In this document: piece by piece, positions 35,050-47,417 of the stretch
How positions within the stretch are numbered: the stretch's first letter is position 1
How the letters are laid out: every line of letters begins with the position of its first letter
DNA from: Carettochelys insculpta
Lineage: Eukaryota > Chordata > Testudines > Carettochelyidae
Length of the DNA stretch: 64,000 nucleotides
Direction of reading: 5' to 3'
Assembly: GCF_033958435.1 (NCBI RefSeq)
Contig: NC_134138.1
Location: 27,806,598 to 27,870,597 of the forward strand
Program-made: the position numbers and the translations under genes
The notes under the pieces: model-generated
Databases searched by the model: none
Seen by the model: the letters and a program-made list of their open reading frames with translations, nothing else
Told to the model about the DNA's origin: nothing

Positions 35050-36130
35050 TTAATGACATCCTGTGACATTCTGCTGTTGCCAGCTATTGTGTTTCACTCT
35101 TGCCGAGACAGAGGGGTGCTTTGCTAGGGATCAGATTGTTTGCCCCGTCACACAAGTCTGTCTTCCGCACCAGCAAACTTGAGACTGCCAGTTTAAACCA
35201 GGCCTGGCTGGCAGGTAAGGATCAGTCAACCAGAGCTCCACAGAGAGGTGTCAGTGCTGAGCGCATTCCTTCTTGCTGCAACACTCACCGAAATTAGGTT
35301 CCCTGCCTTTAGAGACAATGTATACTCCAGCTGATTAGACTAGCTGAAGACTCACATGCAGTTCAACAGAAAACAGCAGATAGTTCATAATAAACTTACT
35401 CTTATTAGTTTTTCTAACTAAAGAACAGAAAGTGAGAGCAAGGAAGAGAAAAAGAGACAAGTATAGTTACAAATGAAGCAAAATGTGGTTTCTAGGGACT
35501 AAATCTTAATTTTAGCACATTACAGTGTTTGAGTAGTTTTCTTTCTTACATCGTTACCAGCATCTCCAGGCTAGGGGATCCAGTTTTCAGGGTGCCGTAT
35601 CCTACTTCCTGTAAGTTTTTGCTCCATTTATATTTCCCAAAGTCTATTATCTCTGCCTCAGATAGTTGGAGCCTGCACTAAACTAACTTGTCCATTGCTT
35701 GTTAGCTTGATGGCTTTGTTTACCTTATATGTAAATGTATTTTCATTTTCCTTTGCATGTGACCAAGCCAGTCAGACAGGTACAGCAGTATACCTTTGTC
35801 TAGCCCAGGCTGGGTTTATGCACTGCTTCCTAAACACATTTTAAGAACATATTTCCAGCACTGCTTATACCTAGCTCACGCATACAGTGATTTTTTTGAG
35901 ACTAACATGTCTTCAGTGTACATATACGCTTACATAACCCCTTTTATATACATGTTATGACATTGTACCAGAGGTAATGAGTGTGGCATGAGTTACAATA
36001 TGTTAAGCCTTCTGCCAGTTGACATTGAGGGGCTTCCAGATTCACACACTTCCTTTCTCCTTCCTGCAGACTCCCCAAAGGTATAATGATGGCTGTCAAT
36101 CCTAAAGGGCTAACAGCTCTGGGAGAGTAA
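35050..36130. repeat. Possible unclassified LTR-like repeat
   Basis: It differs from the surrounding text. On the - strand it shows a TATAAAAGGGG motif near 35940-35955. I could not fix ends or find a second copy, so this is a weak call. Confidence 0.25.
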
Positions 36131-36925
36131 ATTCAGTTCTGCTTTGACTTGTACGTCAACAGATTGTTAACTAAGCTCCAAATGTTAAGCTCGTCAGCCC
36201 CAAACAAGGAGAGGGGTCTTCTGTAGTAGACACTGTAGACACAACAATAAAAAATGATTGGCCTTTCACAGAAGAACTTCAAACGATGAAGTTGAAATCA
36301 GGAAGTGCACAGCTTGAGTCTTAGGTAATGAATTTGCAAAGATGGAACTTAGGTGAGGAAATCTTACTATTTGTATTATGGACAGCAAATGCGAATTGGG
36401 GTAACAGGCAATAAATATGGAAGCCCACAGTGTCATTCTCACACTTTCCGTGCCTGGGCCAGGCTTTGTTATTTGGGTTCTGGGGGGAGAAGAGGACATT
36501 AAAAATGGGCCACAAAGTTATCTGAGAAACATATATGCATGTACACACAATACCTCACCAATCAGTATCTAAGTCTCTGTACTCCTGAGAGCAGAACTCT
36601 GTGGGAGACAGCCACATTAAGAGCGGTTGCTGCTAGTAACATTTTGGCACAGTTCCCATGACCAGTGTGGTGAGGAAATTTCTCCTTTGCCTGAAAATAT
36701 GTTAAACGGTACTTTGAAACTACAGGTGGCAGCCCCCATCATGGTTTGTGGGACATGGTTCTCAGGAAAAAATACCCATGTTCATGCTAGTTAAGAAAGC
36801 CATAACAGAAAGCTGCTAGCAAGAACTTTTGTTTGATATGGTGCTAGCCAACACATTCCCATTCTATGTGAGCAGGGTCTAAACAGAGCATTCAGGATAT
36901 TTGTTACTTCCCACAAAAATGAATA
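36131..36925. other. Intron without recognised features
   Basis: Nothing was assigned. Confidence 0.4.
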
Positions 36926-37313
36926 GGTATGTCTAACCTATAGCGATATGTTGACAGAAGTTACTGTTGGAAGAGATCTTCCAGCAAAGCTTCTGTTGAC
37001 AGATCATATCCCCACAAATAAGCAGATCAAAACATCAGTGTGCTCTGTCAACAGAATGGCCAGCCAGAAGCTCAGCAGACAGGGCTGCTTGATGAACTGG
37101 AATCCTTGTCTGTTAACAGAGGGCTCCTGGAGTGTCTACGTGGGTTTTTTATGTTGACAGAAACTGTTATCAAAGGTGTTATTCCTCATCGTGGAGAGGT
37201 GGAAATCTGTCGGCGGAAGTGCTGAGTTTTGTCGACATACTGTCAACAAAACACATTTTGTGTGTAGACACTTGATGAGTTTTGTCAACAAACTGTCAAG
37301 TGTAGATGTAGCC
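36926..37313. mobile_element. MITE-like element, third copy of the TTGTCGACAA family
   Basis: The inverse of the right end is GGCTACATCTACACTTGACAG; the left end GGTATGTCTAACCTATAG is diverged. The interior TTGTCGACAT / CTGTTGACAG words match the copies at 2235 and 21264. Confidence 0.65.
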
Positions 37314-37480
37314 AATCAGTGTGGGCTGCTGACTCCTGCTTAATGGTGGATATCAAGCTCACAAGAGAACTCTGCTTCGGTAACTTTTTAAAGGATTCGG
37401 TAGTTAGTTTTTTATTTCTTGGTAGCGTTGTTCTGCAGGGTATATAATAGGTGCATAGATCAATGCAGGAAACTTAGTCA

Positions 37481-38109
37481 TACACTAGACCCCCAACTTA
37501 TATGGAGGTTGCATTGTTGCGCAACCCTGTGTAAGTCAAATTTCACATAACTGGGGGGAGCTAGGAAACTGACCAGTGCAGCAGTGCTGGTCAGTTTCCT
37601 GTCTCCCTGAGAGTGACAGGCAGCTGAAAGCCTGGCTCTGGGCTGCCCTCTGCTCACAAGAGAGAGGAAACAGACCAGCACTGCTGCGCTGGTCAGTTTC
37701 CCCTCTCCTGTCAGTAGCGGCAGCCAGGAGTCAGGCTGCCAGCACTGATAGGAGCAGGGAAACTGCTCCTGTCAGGGGCAGCAAGAATCAGGATGACAGC
37801 TCCTATCGGGGTGGCAGCCAAGAGTCAGGCTGTCAGCTGCCACCACTGACAGGAGGTGGGAAACTGAGCAGTGCAGCTGTGCTGGTGGGTTTTCCTGTTC
37901 CTGTGAGTGGCAGGGAGCTGGCACCTGGCTCTGGGCTGCCTGTCATATGCAGGAGCCAGGAAGCTGACCAGCCCTGTTGCACTGGTCAGTTTCCCAGATC
38001 CCCTGAGTGGTGGGCATCCTGGAGCCAGGTGCCAGCTCCCCGCCACTGAGGATCATGTTAACCCAAAATATGCACCACTTGAGTGCACGTATCTCAGGGT
38101 TCTGCTGTA
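37481..38109. mobile_element. Non-autonomous Tigger/pogo-like element
   Basis: The ends are TACACTAGACCCCCAACTTA and, as the inverse of the right end, TACAGCAGAACCCTGAGATA, bounded by TA on both sides as in Tc1/mariner-pogo insertions. The middle is an imperfect tandem of ctggtcagtttcc-type units with ggcagccagg text. It gives long open frames (such as 37576-38049) without protein-like content. Confidence 0.6.
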
Positions 38110-38593
38110 CTGGAAAAAAAAATGGAACTGACTAACTTTACCAATACATTCTAGTTTCCATCAGGGTTTCATGGTGGGTGTCATGTCACCAACACATGCT
38201 TGCTGGGGAATTGCATTAGGCAGGATGCGATGATCCACAGCAGGCTATGGAACTTGGAAAACAGCAAGGTATATTTTAAATAGCAGATGAATGTCCCTTC
38301 TAATCTGCTGCTCTGCACTTGGCACTCCCATGGAAGTTCCCAATATGGGACATAGTTAACTTTGCAAGTCACCTTTAAGGATCAGTATTTCACAGGTGCA
38401 AAAACAACTAACCACACCAGAGCTGAACTTCTTAAGGTGGACACTGTTACACTCAACAACAGTGAAGGTAAGTTTAGCTTAGCTGATGTCCCTTTCACAT
38501 AATTTGCTTTCTTCTAAGAGAACTTAGTACAGTTAATCACTTTTGCCCTGAGTTTTGGGTGCATATGTAACATTTTCTGTCTTATTTTTCTAG

Positions 38594-38801
38594 GCTTCTT
38601 GAAGTTCATTCACCTGACGCCAAGCACACTGTGGTTCTAAGGAGTAAAGATTCAGCCACAGCCCAGGCCTGGTTCAATGCGATCCACTCCAGTGTTAATG
38701 ATCTTATTCCTAAGGTGATCGCAGAGGTGAAAGACCAGCTGGGTAAAAGCGGGATTGCTGGAAGTCGTGAGATCAGACATCTAGGCTGGCTTGCGGAAAA
38801 G
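38594..38801 (+). CDS. SNTB1: Beta-1 syntrophin exon (end of PH1 and linker to PH2)
   Basis: A 208-bp exon with TTTTTCTAG before and GTAATG after. The first G completes the Arg codon opened at 20099-20100. It ends in phase 0 after Lys. It encodes about 69 residues: LLEVHSPDAKHTVVLRSKD, the C-terminal helix of the PH fold with its invariant Trp (SATAQAWFNAIHSSV), then IAEVKDQLGKSGIAG and SREIRHLGWLAEK, a well-kept syntrophin block leading to PH2. PH domains of syntrophins help hold them at the membrane. The reading frame is intact, which supports a working gene. The next expected exon (starting near VPGE in other species) was not found in the window. Confidence 0.95.
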
Positions 38802-38934
38802 GTAATGAATGTGTTTTTCTTTTTCATTTCAAAGCTTTCTGGGTGTCTATAAGTAGAGGCTGAATTAGATACTTGTTTTTATTTAGCCTTTGTGAAGGCC
38901 TCTGATTGTGCATGCTGTGGCCTCTTATCTAATT

Positions 38935-39102
38935 CAGTGGTTCCCATATTCTCTGTTTCTGAAGACTCATTTAGCTAACCAAGCCTTCAGTGACCTGCCT
39001 TCCACCTAGCCCTTCTGCTGACCTCTGCTTGGCTCACCAGTGAATATCAGCAAACATCAGGAAGGTCTTTGGTAGTCAGTGGGCCCCAATTGAGAACCAC
39101 TG
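38935..39102. mobile_element. Short hAT-like (MER/Charlie-type) element
   Basis: It starts CAGTGGTTCCCATATTC, and the inverse of its right end reads CAGTGGTTCTCAATTGG. 168 bp. Flanking octamers ATCTAATT and ATGTAGGG match only partly. Confidence 0.6.
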
Positions 39103-41629
39103 ATGTAGGGGGAAGTAAATCCAGGCATACACAGGAACAGTTCAACATTATTTCTATGTTGAAATAATGGAAAGTCTACATTACCTTCTAACAGCTTGTT
39201 GACTGTCACTGGTTCCATTTGCAGTGCTGGAGTATAGCTTTGCGGTGCCATTAAAAAGACAAACAATTTCTTCAGTGTCACATGCGGTGTATTACTACCT
39301 CATAATACAGCAAAGGATGCAGAAATATTCACATACCTTTCTTAGCTCCATCCGTGCTTAGAAAAGCCAGCAGAAGTCTGTGATGGCTAACCCTGCTGTT
39401 TATTTTAGGGAGAAGGTGACCCTTTAGAGAGCCAGCCAGAGGTCTTGGACCGCATACAGTTCTGGATTGAATTTTACCATACTAGAATAGGGCCTTTTGC
39501 TAGAACTGCTGAACCTCATTAGTGAATTTTAACGTTGATGTGTACAGTCAGTAGATTTGGCCTCCTTGGGGGCATCCTCTCGTTCCCAGACTCATTTTTA
39601 TAAGCTCTTTGAACACAGAATATGTTTGGCTAATACTTGTTTCCAAATCATCTCCCCAAAGAAGAAGCAAAACCCCAGTAGTTACTGAGCATGAAAATTG
39701 TTACTGTCATCTTTGAGTGTGTAGCCTCAGTTTGAAGGCAAACACCTCTATATGCTAGGGACTGTAATCTTCAGAATAGGAGATTGTCTCCCAGTCCTAG
39801 GTGAATGTAGCTGTTCGCTGTTGCGCCTTGCAATGATAAAGAGCTAGGCTCAAAGTAAAAGTGTGTTAAAGATGAGCAAGTTAAAAGGTCACTTTAAAAC
39901 ATCATATTGGCCATGTTCCCAGAGCACATTGCAGAGTGCCTTTCTGTATTCATCCACTTCACATGTAGTGTACCTAAAAAGTCCTTGGAAGTTCCTAATA
40001 TTCCCCCAAAGACTGTGCTAATCCTGCTTCTCTCTTAAAGAAATTCTGTACCATCCCAAAATAGTACACAGCATATTGCAGTTTCAATACAATGTTCTCC
40101 CAACTACTTAAGCTTAACTTCGGAAGGTTTATCTGAGATATTATGATATCTGAAACATCCATGACTGTGATTCCTTCTCTCAGAAATATGTTTCGCCTAC
40201 CACTGCAAGGGAAAACGTAGACCCTTCCGGCAAGGCATAGCAAGTATGCTAGAACCTTAGAGAAAGTTCATAGGATAATGAAGTCCTTGCCCAGTTAGAG
40301 CTTTAAAGATGATGAGAAACTTGTATGAGTCCCAGAATTTGATTGGATAAAACCTGGGTGTGATATACTTGTGCCGGCCAGATATTCGTAGAGTGGTGGC
40401 CTTTGCATACAGTCAGTAGCTGTAGTTTTTGAATGATCTCTTGGTTCAGCCCTGGTGGAACTAGTTGCACTAATGCAGTCCTGCATGTGTCCCTGGTGCT
40501 AGTAGATTGACAGTGGTTTTCTTTTCTGCTGGAAGTTAGCACAAGTTACACAGTGTATCAAGAGACTGGTGTTCCTCATTGTATGTGGCTGCCAGTCACG
40601 TTTTTCTCACCTAAGACATTCTCTGTTTATGTCAGTAATTCCACAACTAGCTACAGCAAGAGTAGAAGTTAAAAATGGCTTGGTGTGAAACAACTTGGTC
40701 TGCAAAGAAATTTAGGCAGCTACAAAAAACCTGAAGAAACCACTTCCAGAGGCTGGATGTCAGCTCGGGCAAGAGAAAATTCATTATTTTAGCCATTGGA
40801 TTAAGCATCCTCACTCAGAAGTTCAAGGTAAAGGGAATGGGAAGTTCAATTGTCCTCCATTAAAGTTAACAAGAGCTTTGTCATTGAATTGAATGACAAG
40901 AATGTCAGACCTGGGTGAAGGAGATACAGAGAATGGGGAGGCTTGGGTTGCATGTATATGTATACATTGGTCCCATCTGTTTGTCAGTGGCCATCTTCTC
41001 TTGTCTGTGTTCCTGAGTGGTATTCTCTTATCTATCATGAAAACAAAGGGATGCTCATAGTAGTTTGATGCAGTGTGGGAGGAACGGAACAGTGGGGTGT
41101 GGAGCAGAACAGAGCTCTTGCCCAAGAGAGCTATACTGCATGGGAAATGGTGAATTTACAGTTTGTATCTCAGCAAATGCTGAATGGAATTTCCTGGGGA
41201 AAATCGTTGCCCATGGTTAAACTGGTATATATGCTGTATACAGTGTTATGCCAGAAACCAGTGCTTTTGGGCAGCGTAGCTGATTCTGGTTTGGCAAGCA
41301 AAATCAGCTACCCCCAGCAATCACACTTTTTCCACCCAGCATGAGTGCATCTATACCAGGGCTTTTGCTGACACAGCAATGCCGCAAAAAAAATGAAGAA
41401 AAAAAAGTCACCTCTAATCGACTTAGTTATGCTGGTAAAACTTAAAAATGAAGACCTAGACCAAGAAAATGCCTCTCTCTATCCTGGGGGATATCAGACG
41501 TCAAAAACTTCATGCAAGATACAGAAGTGTTTGTTATTTCTCAAGGAAGAGGTCTCAAGAAACCTTTCTCAGAGTGGGCATTAGCAACTTAAATATAAGA
41601 ATTGCTAACAGGTCCCCAGTTATATTGCA
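39103..41629. other. Intron; possible old LINE fragment at 40270-40520
   Basis: 40270-40520 (agagctttaaagatgatgag, gtgtgatatacttgtgccgg, gtagctgtagtttttgaatg) resembles an old L2/CR1-type LINE 3' region. The rest is unassigned. Confidence 0.35.
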
Positions 41630-41950
41630 GGTTGAACCCTTCTGGTCTGGCAAGCTTGGGACCTGACCAGTGCTGAACCAGAAAACTTGCTGAAACATAG
41701 GAGGCAATGTTGTTTAGCACCTTTACTAACACTTCCACTGCTTACTGGGCTTTTAGAAGACATTTAGGGGTAAATTACAGCTAAACAACTGCACGGAACT
41801 CTGAGAGCCAGGACTGGTGGCTCTAAACAAATTTTGTGGGATTGTGGGAAAATTGACCACGCCCATGATAAAAGGACATCCAGCTAACTAAAGTCGTGCT
41901 GGATTACGGGTGTTGCCAGAACAGAGAGTGCTGGAATAGAGAGGTTCAAC
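41630..41950. mobile_element. Non-autonomous DNA element with GTTGAACC ends
   Basis: gttgaacccttctggtctgg on the left and the inverse gttgaacctctctattcc on the right are terminal repeats. The interior (ctgctt...actgggcttttagaagac, atttaggggtaaattacagc) matches a common reptile element. It is non-coding. Confidence 0.6.
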
Positions 41951-44900
41951 GTGTGCTAATGTTTGCAATTTTAAAAAAAGGAGAAGATTCTTCTCTTGGG
42001 TTTGCCCACTGAGTCTTAACTCCAGCACTTGACATATCTTAACAGCTCTGCCTTCAAAACAGGTAGCTTATTGTTGTCAAAATTCAGTAGATGAATGTAA
42101 GAGAACATTCCCAAATGAAGGAGAGGAGAAAAAATCACCTAACTGGCAAAAAGTGAATTGGAATTACATTGCATTGCATGATATCTCTAAAACGAAGAGT
42201 TTGCTAATATGGTCTAGAACTTTCAGACTAATCTGCAGCCAGATACCTTAATTCTAGGACAATGATAGGGCTATGTGAGATGTCATTTGTTGCAGCTGTC
42301 TCCTTCGATATCGGACTGGGTATTGCTGTGGTGTTATCTGCTTTCCTGTTTTTCTCTTATCCTTTGGAGTGAAGCATAACATTCTGATTGTGGAACATGC
42401 AAGCTGTCCAAACAAGATTTAGTCAAATGTTACAAAAGTTGCTTTGAGCCTGGTTTTGGACTTCAAATGAAGACATTTCCATCTTCTCATTTACTTTGCA
42501 TTTATTTACACTTTGGCTAATGAAACAAGCAAGCAACAGCAGACTCATATTGTTCCTCTAATCATGGATTGCAGTCATGGATTTTCAGTACTGCTTGGTA
42601 CATTTTGACGAATAAAAGGGGAGTGCCAGTAAAAACATGCCATTTTGGGAGCTTAGAATAACCATTGTAATAGAAAAGCTTAAAATGTGTTTGCAATAGA
42701 AACCCTAATGTGCATTGAAACATTTTTATCTAATCTAAAATAATTTCTTTAGGTACTTTTGGTTTAACTGCCTTCATATATTCAGTTGTCCAATCCCAGA
42801 GAGTATAAGATAAGCAACCATTGGAAAAGGAACTTAAAGTATGGTATTGTGGCTGCACCCTCATAAATTTTAACTAATCAGTTCTTTAAGCTGCCCCATT
42901 TTATAGTTGGTACAGAGACGTGATGGGAGTTAACTGAAAACACACTAGGAACCATGGTATATTCAGGAATAAAATCCAGGCTCCTGATCAATGTTCCCTC
43001 TAATTTTTTTCCATCCATGTCCAGAATAAATTTTAAGTGCAGCAAGTCGTGTGCAGATATGCACTACCAATAGAAACCTTTGCCTTCTAATATGCCATAA
43101 TTCCCCTAAACAATCAGCATACTATCTGCCTGGATACATGGAATGCTGTTTATTTTAGGATTTTCTGTTGATCCCATCACTATAACATCTAAGCACATCT
43201 CAGAAAAGTTTACAGAACATGCAAAGTGCACTTTGTCACATCTGCTTCACTCCCTTCGTTTTCATAGGGAGTTGGGTGTGTTGCTGAATTTGTTTTAATT
43301 AACATTTATGTTCATTTATTCTCTCCCACACATCTGGTGAACACGTTATCAAAAAGAAAGGTCATGTCATATGCCCTTGAAGATGGTTAGTGGCTAAGCC
43401 CCACCTATAATGACCTCATTCCAACACTGTACACTTTCACATTTACCTCAGCAATAAAACTCTTTCTGTTCATTTCATGATAATGGGAAAATCCTAATAT
43501 AATTCCCCAATGAAAAACTGACTTTAAATTCTGTCCGCATCATTTACTTTTGAACATTGGTGTAAAAACAGGGAGAACTCCTCTGTGGTCCCACTTGGCT
43601 TGACTCTTTATCTTATTAACTCCAGATCTTGGCTGTTTGCTTCATAGAACAGTACAACAGCGTGCTCAATTACATACATTGTCTGCATTATCTGGGATTG
43701 TGACCAGCTTCTCCTTAGGAAAGATGTAAACCTGGAGTAACATTGTGACGTCAGTTCCTGCAGCCTCTGGACTGGGGTAGGCAGTAGTCCTCACTAGGCA
43801 TTGGGTGACGTCCTGAGGGCAGGGCAAGGTAAGTAATGGGGAGGCAAAGTGAATGAATACTCTATCTCAGCAGTTCCCAACCTTTGCGAGATGGCGGTGC
43901 AGTTTGACAAGTTGGTAAGGCTTTGTAACCCAAGGCAATTCAAACCTGAGGTGTTGGGGAAGGTTCTTCCCTGGGAAAACTCTTACTAAAAAAAAAAATC
44001 TTGATTTGCCCCTGTCCCCTGGTGTAAACCCCTTGCAGCCCCAAACCATGTCCCCCCGCCTCCAGGTGTAAACCCCTCATAGCCCCAGACTTTCCCCACC
44101 CATCTACCTCATATGAATTCAGCTGCTGTCACCCCCTATTCCTCTACTGGGCTGCTGCCACTGCCTCATCAGCATGGCTTCCCCCACCCCCCCACTCCCT
44201 TCCGCCACCTGTGCTGCGCTGAAATGGGGCTCAATTTAATTGGTTTTGTGGCTGGATCCTTCCTGCTGGCTGTTTAAACCAATTAAATTGAGGTCCATTT
44301 GAGCACGGTAGGGCAGGGACTGGGAGCTGGAGGAGTGAGGATCCCTGGTCTATTGATAAACTTTACTTCCCTCTGGGCAGGGGTTCAGGCAGTCTCCTCA
44401 GCAAGTGGCAGCTGCTCTCTCCTGGGAGCATCTGCAGGTGTCAAGGCGTCTGGTGGTTATTTTTTATATGAGTTATCTACTTGGAGCGTGTGAAGCAGGG
44501 AAGGGGGTGTGGCCTCTGGGGCTCACAATGATTGGTCCATGCCTGGCAGTCCAGGGTTGTTTTGGTAAACCCCATCACACATGTGAAGAGTAATTTCTGC
44601 TCCCAGATTCAATGGTGTTCCTGCCTATGTCAGATTTACTCATACTACTCTTGATTATTTTGTAGCTACAGAGCCATAGGATACTTACCTAGCCCCACCC
44701 AAGGGATAGCAGCCTGATGGCTACATAGGATTACTGTCTGCCCCAACCTAGAGGCCAGGGGGACCCCCATCACAATGTTACTTCACAATATTTGTGCTTC
44801 TTCCTAAGGAGAGGCTGAAGCAGTGTTGGGAAGATGAGACTTTGGTCCTTTTTGGTGCACCTAAATGATGGATATATTTAGAGAAACTGACTTCAGAATG

Positions 44901-45720
44901 AGCAGCCATTAACCACATGGTCTGAACTCTCTCTCTCTCCTTCACTTGGACAACACATGAACTTTGACGTGCTTGTGCCTATCATTTATTTAGCTAAGTT
45001 ATGATAAAGGCTAAATAGTGATGTTATAAGCAGCAGGGGGTGAGCAGAAGAATAAAGGGGGAACATGGAAATGAATGGGATGAGTTTTTTAACAAAATGG
45101 ACATGAAGCTGAGGGAACAGAAGATACAAGGAAAAAATAAAGGACTAGAATTTCAGAGGCCTGATTTTTAAAGTTGCCTTCTATTTGTGCAAGTTGAGTT
45201 TTCTTTTCGCAGATAATTGTACCAACAGATTTGTTCCTGCAGTTAATTCCAGACTTACAACAGATGTTTTGGGAACAGTTGAGTAGTTAAGTGCTAGATT
45301 TTGTGCCTGAGTTTAAAAATCAGACCCTACAGTAGTTTTCACAAGGGTTGCATAATTAGCCACAATGCGCTAGTGAAATTGCAGTAGAAGTAATTACATT
45401 ATGTCTGCTCCAAGTCTGAGTTCCCCTTATGACTTAACGTACAGCAGAAGTCTTCGTTCCTGTCCTAAAATATTGCATGTTGACGCTACTGTTGCATGCG
45501 ACCGAGAGGAGGCTGCATTTCATTGGGCAAAATTATTCCAAGGTTCTGTCATTTGTGATACTTTAATTTTTTTGCTTTTCAAACCAGGAGAGGCAAGGTC
45601 TGTAGCATGCATCTTGTGTTAAAGTACATGGGAACACACAGAATTTGCTGGGACATGTAGTAAAAACTGAAAGCCGGTCTGGCCTTCTATAGCTCTGCTT
45701 AAAGCCGTGAACCAACCAAG
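41951..45720. other. Intron, mostly unassigned
   Basis: At 43869 a CAGCAGTTCCCAACCTTTG resembles a hAT left end, but no right end was found. C-rich text lies at 44160-44215. No gene was seen. Confidence 0.4.
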
Positions 45721-47124
45721 TACAGTAGTCCCTTGAGTTATGCAAGGGTTGCGTTCCCATGCACCCTCACATAACTCGAATTTTGTGCAAGTTGGGGGTG
45801 GCTTCTTTCCCAGTGGAACGTGCATTCTGCAGCTAGGGAAGAAGCAGGAGCACATGCAGCTCTTTTTGGCTACGTCTACACGTGAAGCCAACATCGAAAT
45901 AGCTTATTTCGATGTAGCAACATCGAAATAGACTATTTCGATGAATAACGTCTACACGTCCTCCAGGGCTGGCAACGTCGATGTTCAACTTCGACGTTGC
46001 GTGCCACCACATCGAAATAGGCGCTGCGAGGGTACGTCTACACGCCAAAGCAGCACACATCGAAATAAGGGTGCCAGGCACAGCTGCAGACAGGGTCACA
46101 GGGCGGACTCAACAGCAAGCCGCTCCCTTAAAGGGCCCCTCCCAGACACAGTTGCACTAAACAACACAAGATACACAGAGCTGACAACTGGTTGCAGACC
46201 CTGTGCCTGCAGCATAGATCCCCAGCTGCCGCAGAAGCAGCCAGAAGCCCTGGGCTAAGGGCTGCTGCCCATGGTGACCATAGAGCCCCGCAGGGGCTGG
46301 AGAGAGAGCATCTCTCAACCCCCCAGCTGATGGCCGCCATGGAGGACCCAGCACTTTCGACGTTGCGGGACGCGGATCGTCTACACAGTCCCTACTTCGA
46401 CGTTGAACATCGAAGTAGGGCGCTATTCCGATCCCCTCATGAGGTTAGCGACTTCGACGTCTCGCCGCCTAAATTCGAAGTTAACTTCGAAATAGCGCCC
46501 GACGCGTGTAGCCGCGACGGGCGCTATTTCGAAGTTGGTGCCACTACTTCGAAGTAGCGTGCACGTGTAGACACACCTTTTGAAAGGTAAATCATGGGGT
46601 TGGGCAGGCATCTGGGGATGGGTAAGCCTGGCAGTGGGCGGAGGCCGTGGGAAGGGGGCCGGGTGGTTAAGCCTGGTGTGGGTTAAGGCTGCAGCGGAAG
46701 GGCAGGATGGGGCAGGTAGAGTTAAGCCTGGGCCGTGTGCACGGGGCGGGGAGTGTTGAGCCACAAGCAGGAGGGTTGAACCAGGGTCGGGGAGGGAGGG
46801 GGTTGTGCTGCGCGGGGTGAGCTGTGCCCCGGAGCTGAGCCGGAGCTGCATCTGCACAGGAATGGTGAGCTGGGCTGCTGGGGTGTTGAACTGGGGCCAG
46901 AGGGTGGGTTAGTCGAAGCCACACGCAGTGGGTGGTGAGCCAGGCTGCAGGGGTTTTGAACTGGGGGTGGACGGGAGGGGGTTTTGACATGGGGCTGCGC
47001 AGGGCTGGGAGTGTGGGACTGGGCTAAGCCAGGGCTGGGAGGAGCAGGATTTTGGGTTGTGCTTAACTCACGTTAATGAGAGTTAAGCACAGTTCAAAAT
47101 CGTGCAGTTTGAGGGTTTACTGTA
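45721..47124. mobile_element. Tigger/pogo-like element interrupted by another element
   Basis: The ends are TACAGTAGTCCCTTGAGTTA and, inverted, TACAGTAAACCCTCAAACTG, with TA at each edge. The interior words gcaagggttgcgttcccatg and cttaactcacgttaatgag fit a reptile Tigger-like family. The element is split by the insertion at 45868-46577. Without it the element is about 690 bp and encodes no transposase. Confidence 0.65.
45868..46577. mobile_element. MITE-like element with TTCGAAGTA / TTTCGATG repeats, nested
   Basis: The ends GGCTACGTCTACACGTG and, inverted, GGTGTGTCTACACGTG are flanked by TTT on both sides, which would fit a 3-bp target duplication as in PIF/Harbinger elements. The subterminal parts are palindrome-rich (ACATCGAAATAG / CTATTTCGATG, TACTTCGAAGTAG). 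The middle (46080-46360) is unlike the ends and GC-rich. CpG-rich, with few decayed sites, so it may be younger than its neighbours. Confidence 0.7.
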
Positions 47125-47219
47125 TTTATTTTGAAAGAGGAAATTGTGACCTGTCTGTTGGAGAGATCACGGCAGGGGAAACCCATGTAGAGAACTGCCA
47201 GAAGGAAGCTGGGTGTCTG
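47125..47219. other. Intron between two elements
   Basis: Unassigned. Confidence 0.4.
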
Positions 47220-47417
47220 TCTCTACTAGTGTTCCCTGTAAGATGTGTGTTTGGTTGGCCACCCAGGAGAGATTCGGGTGCCGCACAGCTGATTAGCAGA
47301 GCACCCACATCCACCCACTGTGGGCGGCATGTGTTTCTGTTGGTGGTGCATGGGCCTTGGTGTACATAAAATTTATTTCACCCATGGCTGGAAACAGAAG
47401 GAACACTGCTCTCTACT
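47220..47417. mobile_element. hAT-like element with exact 8-bp target duplication
   Basis: Element 47228-47409 is flanked by TCTCTACT on both sides (47220-47227 and 47410-47417). The ends AGTGTTCCCT and, inverted, GCAGTGTTCCTT are terminal repeats. 182 bp and non-coding. An 8-bp duplication is the hAT signature. Confidence 0.75.

Larger units (their letters stand above)
20101..38593 (+). other. SNTB1: SNTB1 intron between the two visible exons
   Basis: It starts with the strong donor GTAAGTGG and ends with a T-rich tract and CTAG at 38590-38593. It is 18493 bp long and phase 2. It holds only repeats and unassigned sequence. Confidence 0.9.

Noticed and set aside
37576..38049. Open frame of 157 codons on the + strand
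   Set aside because: It is an imperfect tandem inside a Tigger-like element; other frames and the opposite strand are open too.
42988..43080. Text resembling the hAT-like element at 47228 (aatgttccctctaattttt)
   Set aside because: Only one end is recognisable and no duplication was found.
43869..43930. hAT-type left end CAGCAGTTCCCAACCTTTG
   Set aside because: No matching right end or 8-bp duplication was found within 2 kb, so it was not called as an element.
46423..46857. Open frame of 144 codons on the - strand
   Set aside because: It spans the edge of the nested MITE and the GC-rich Tigger-like interior. There is no protein-like pattern.
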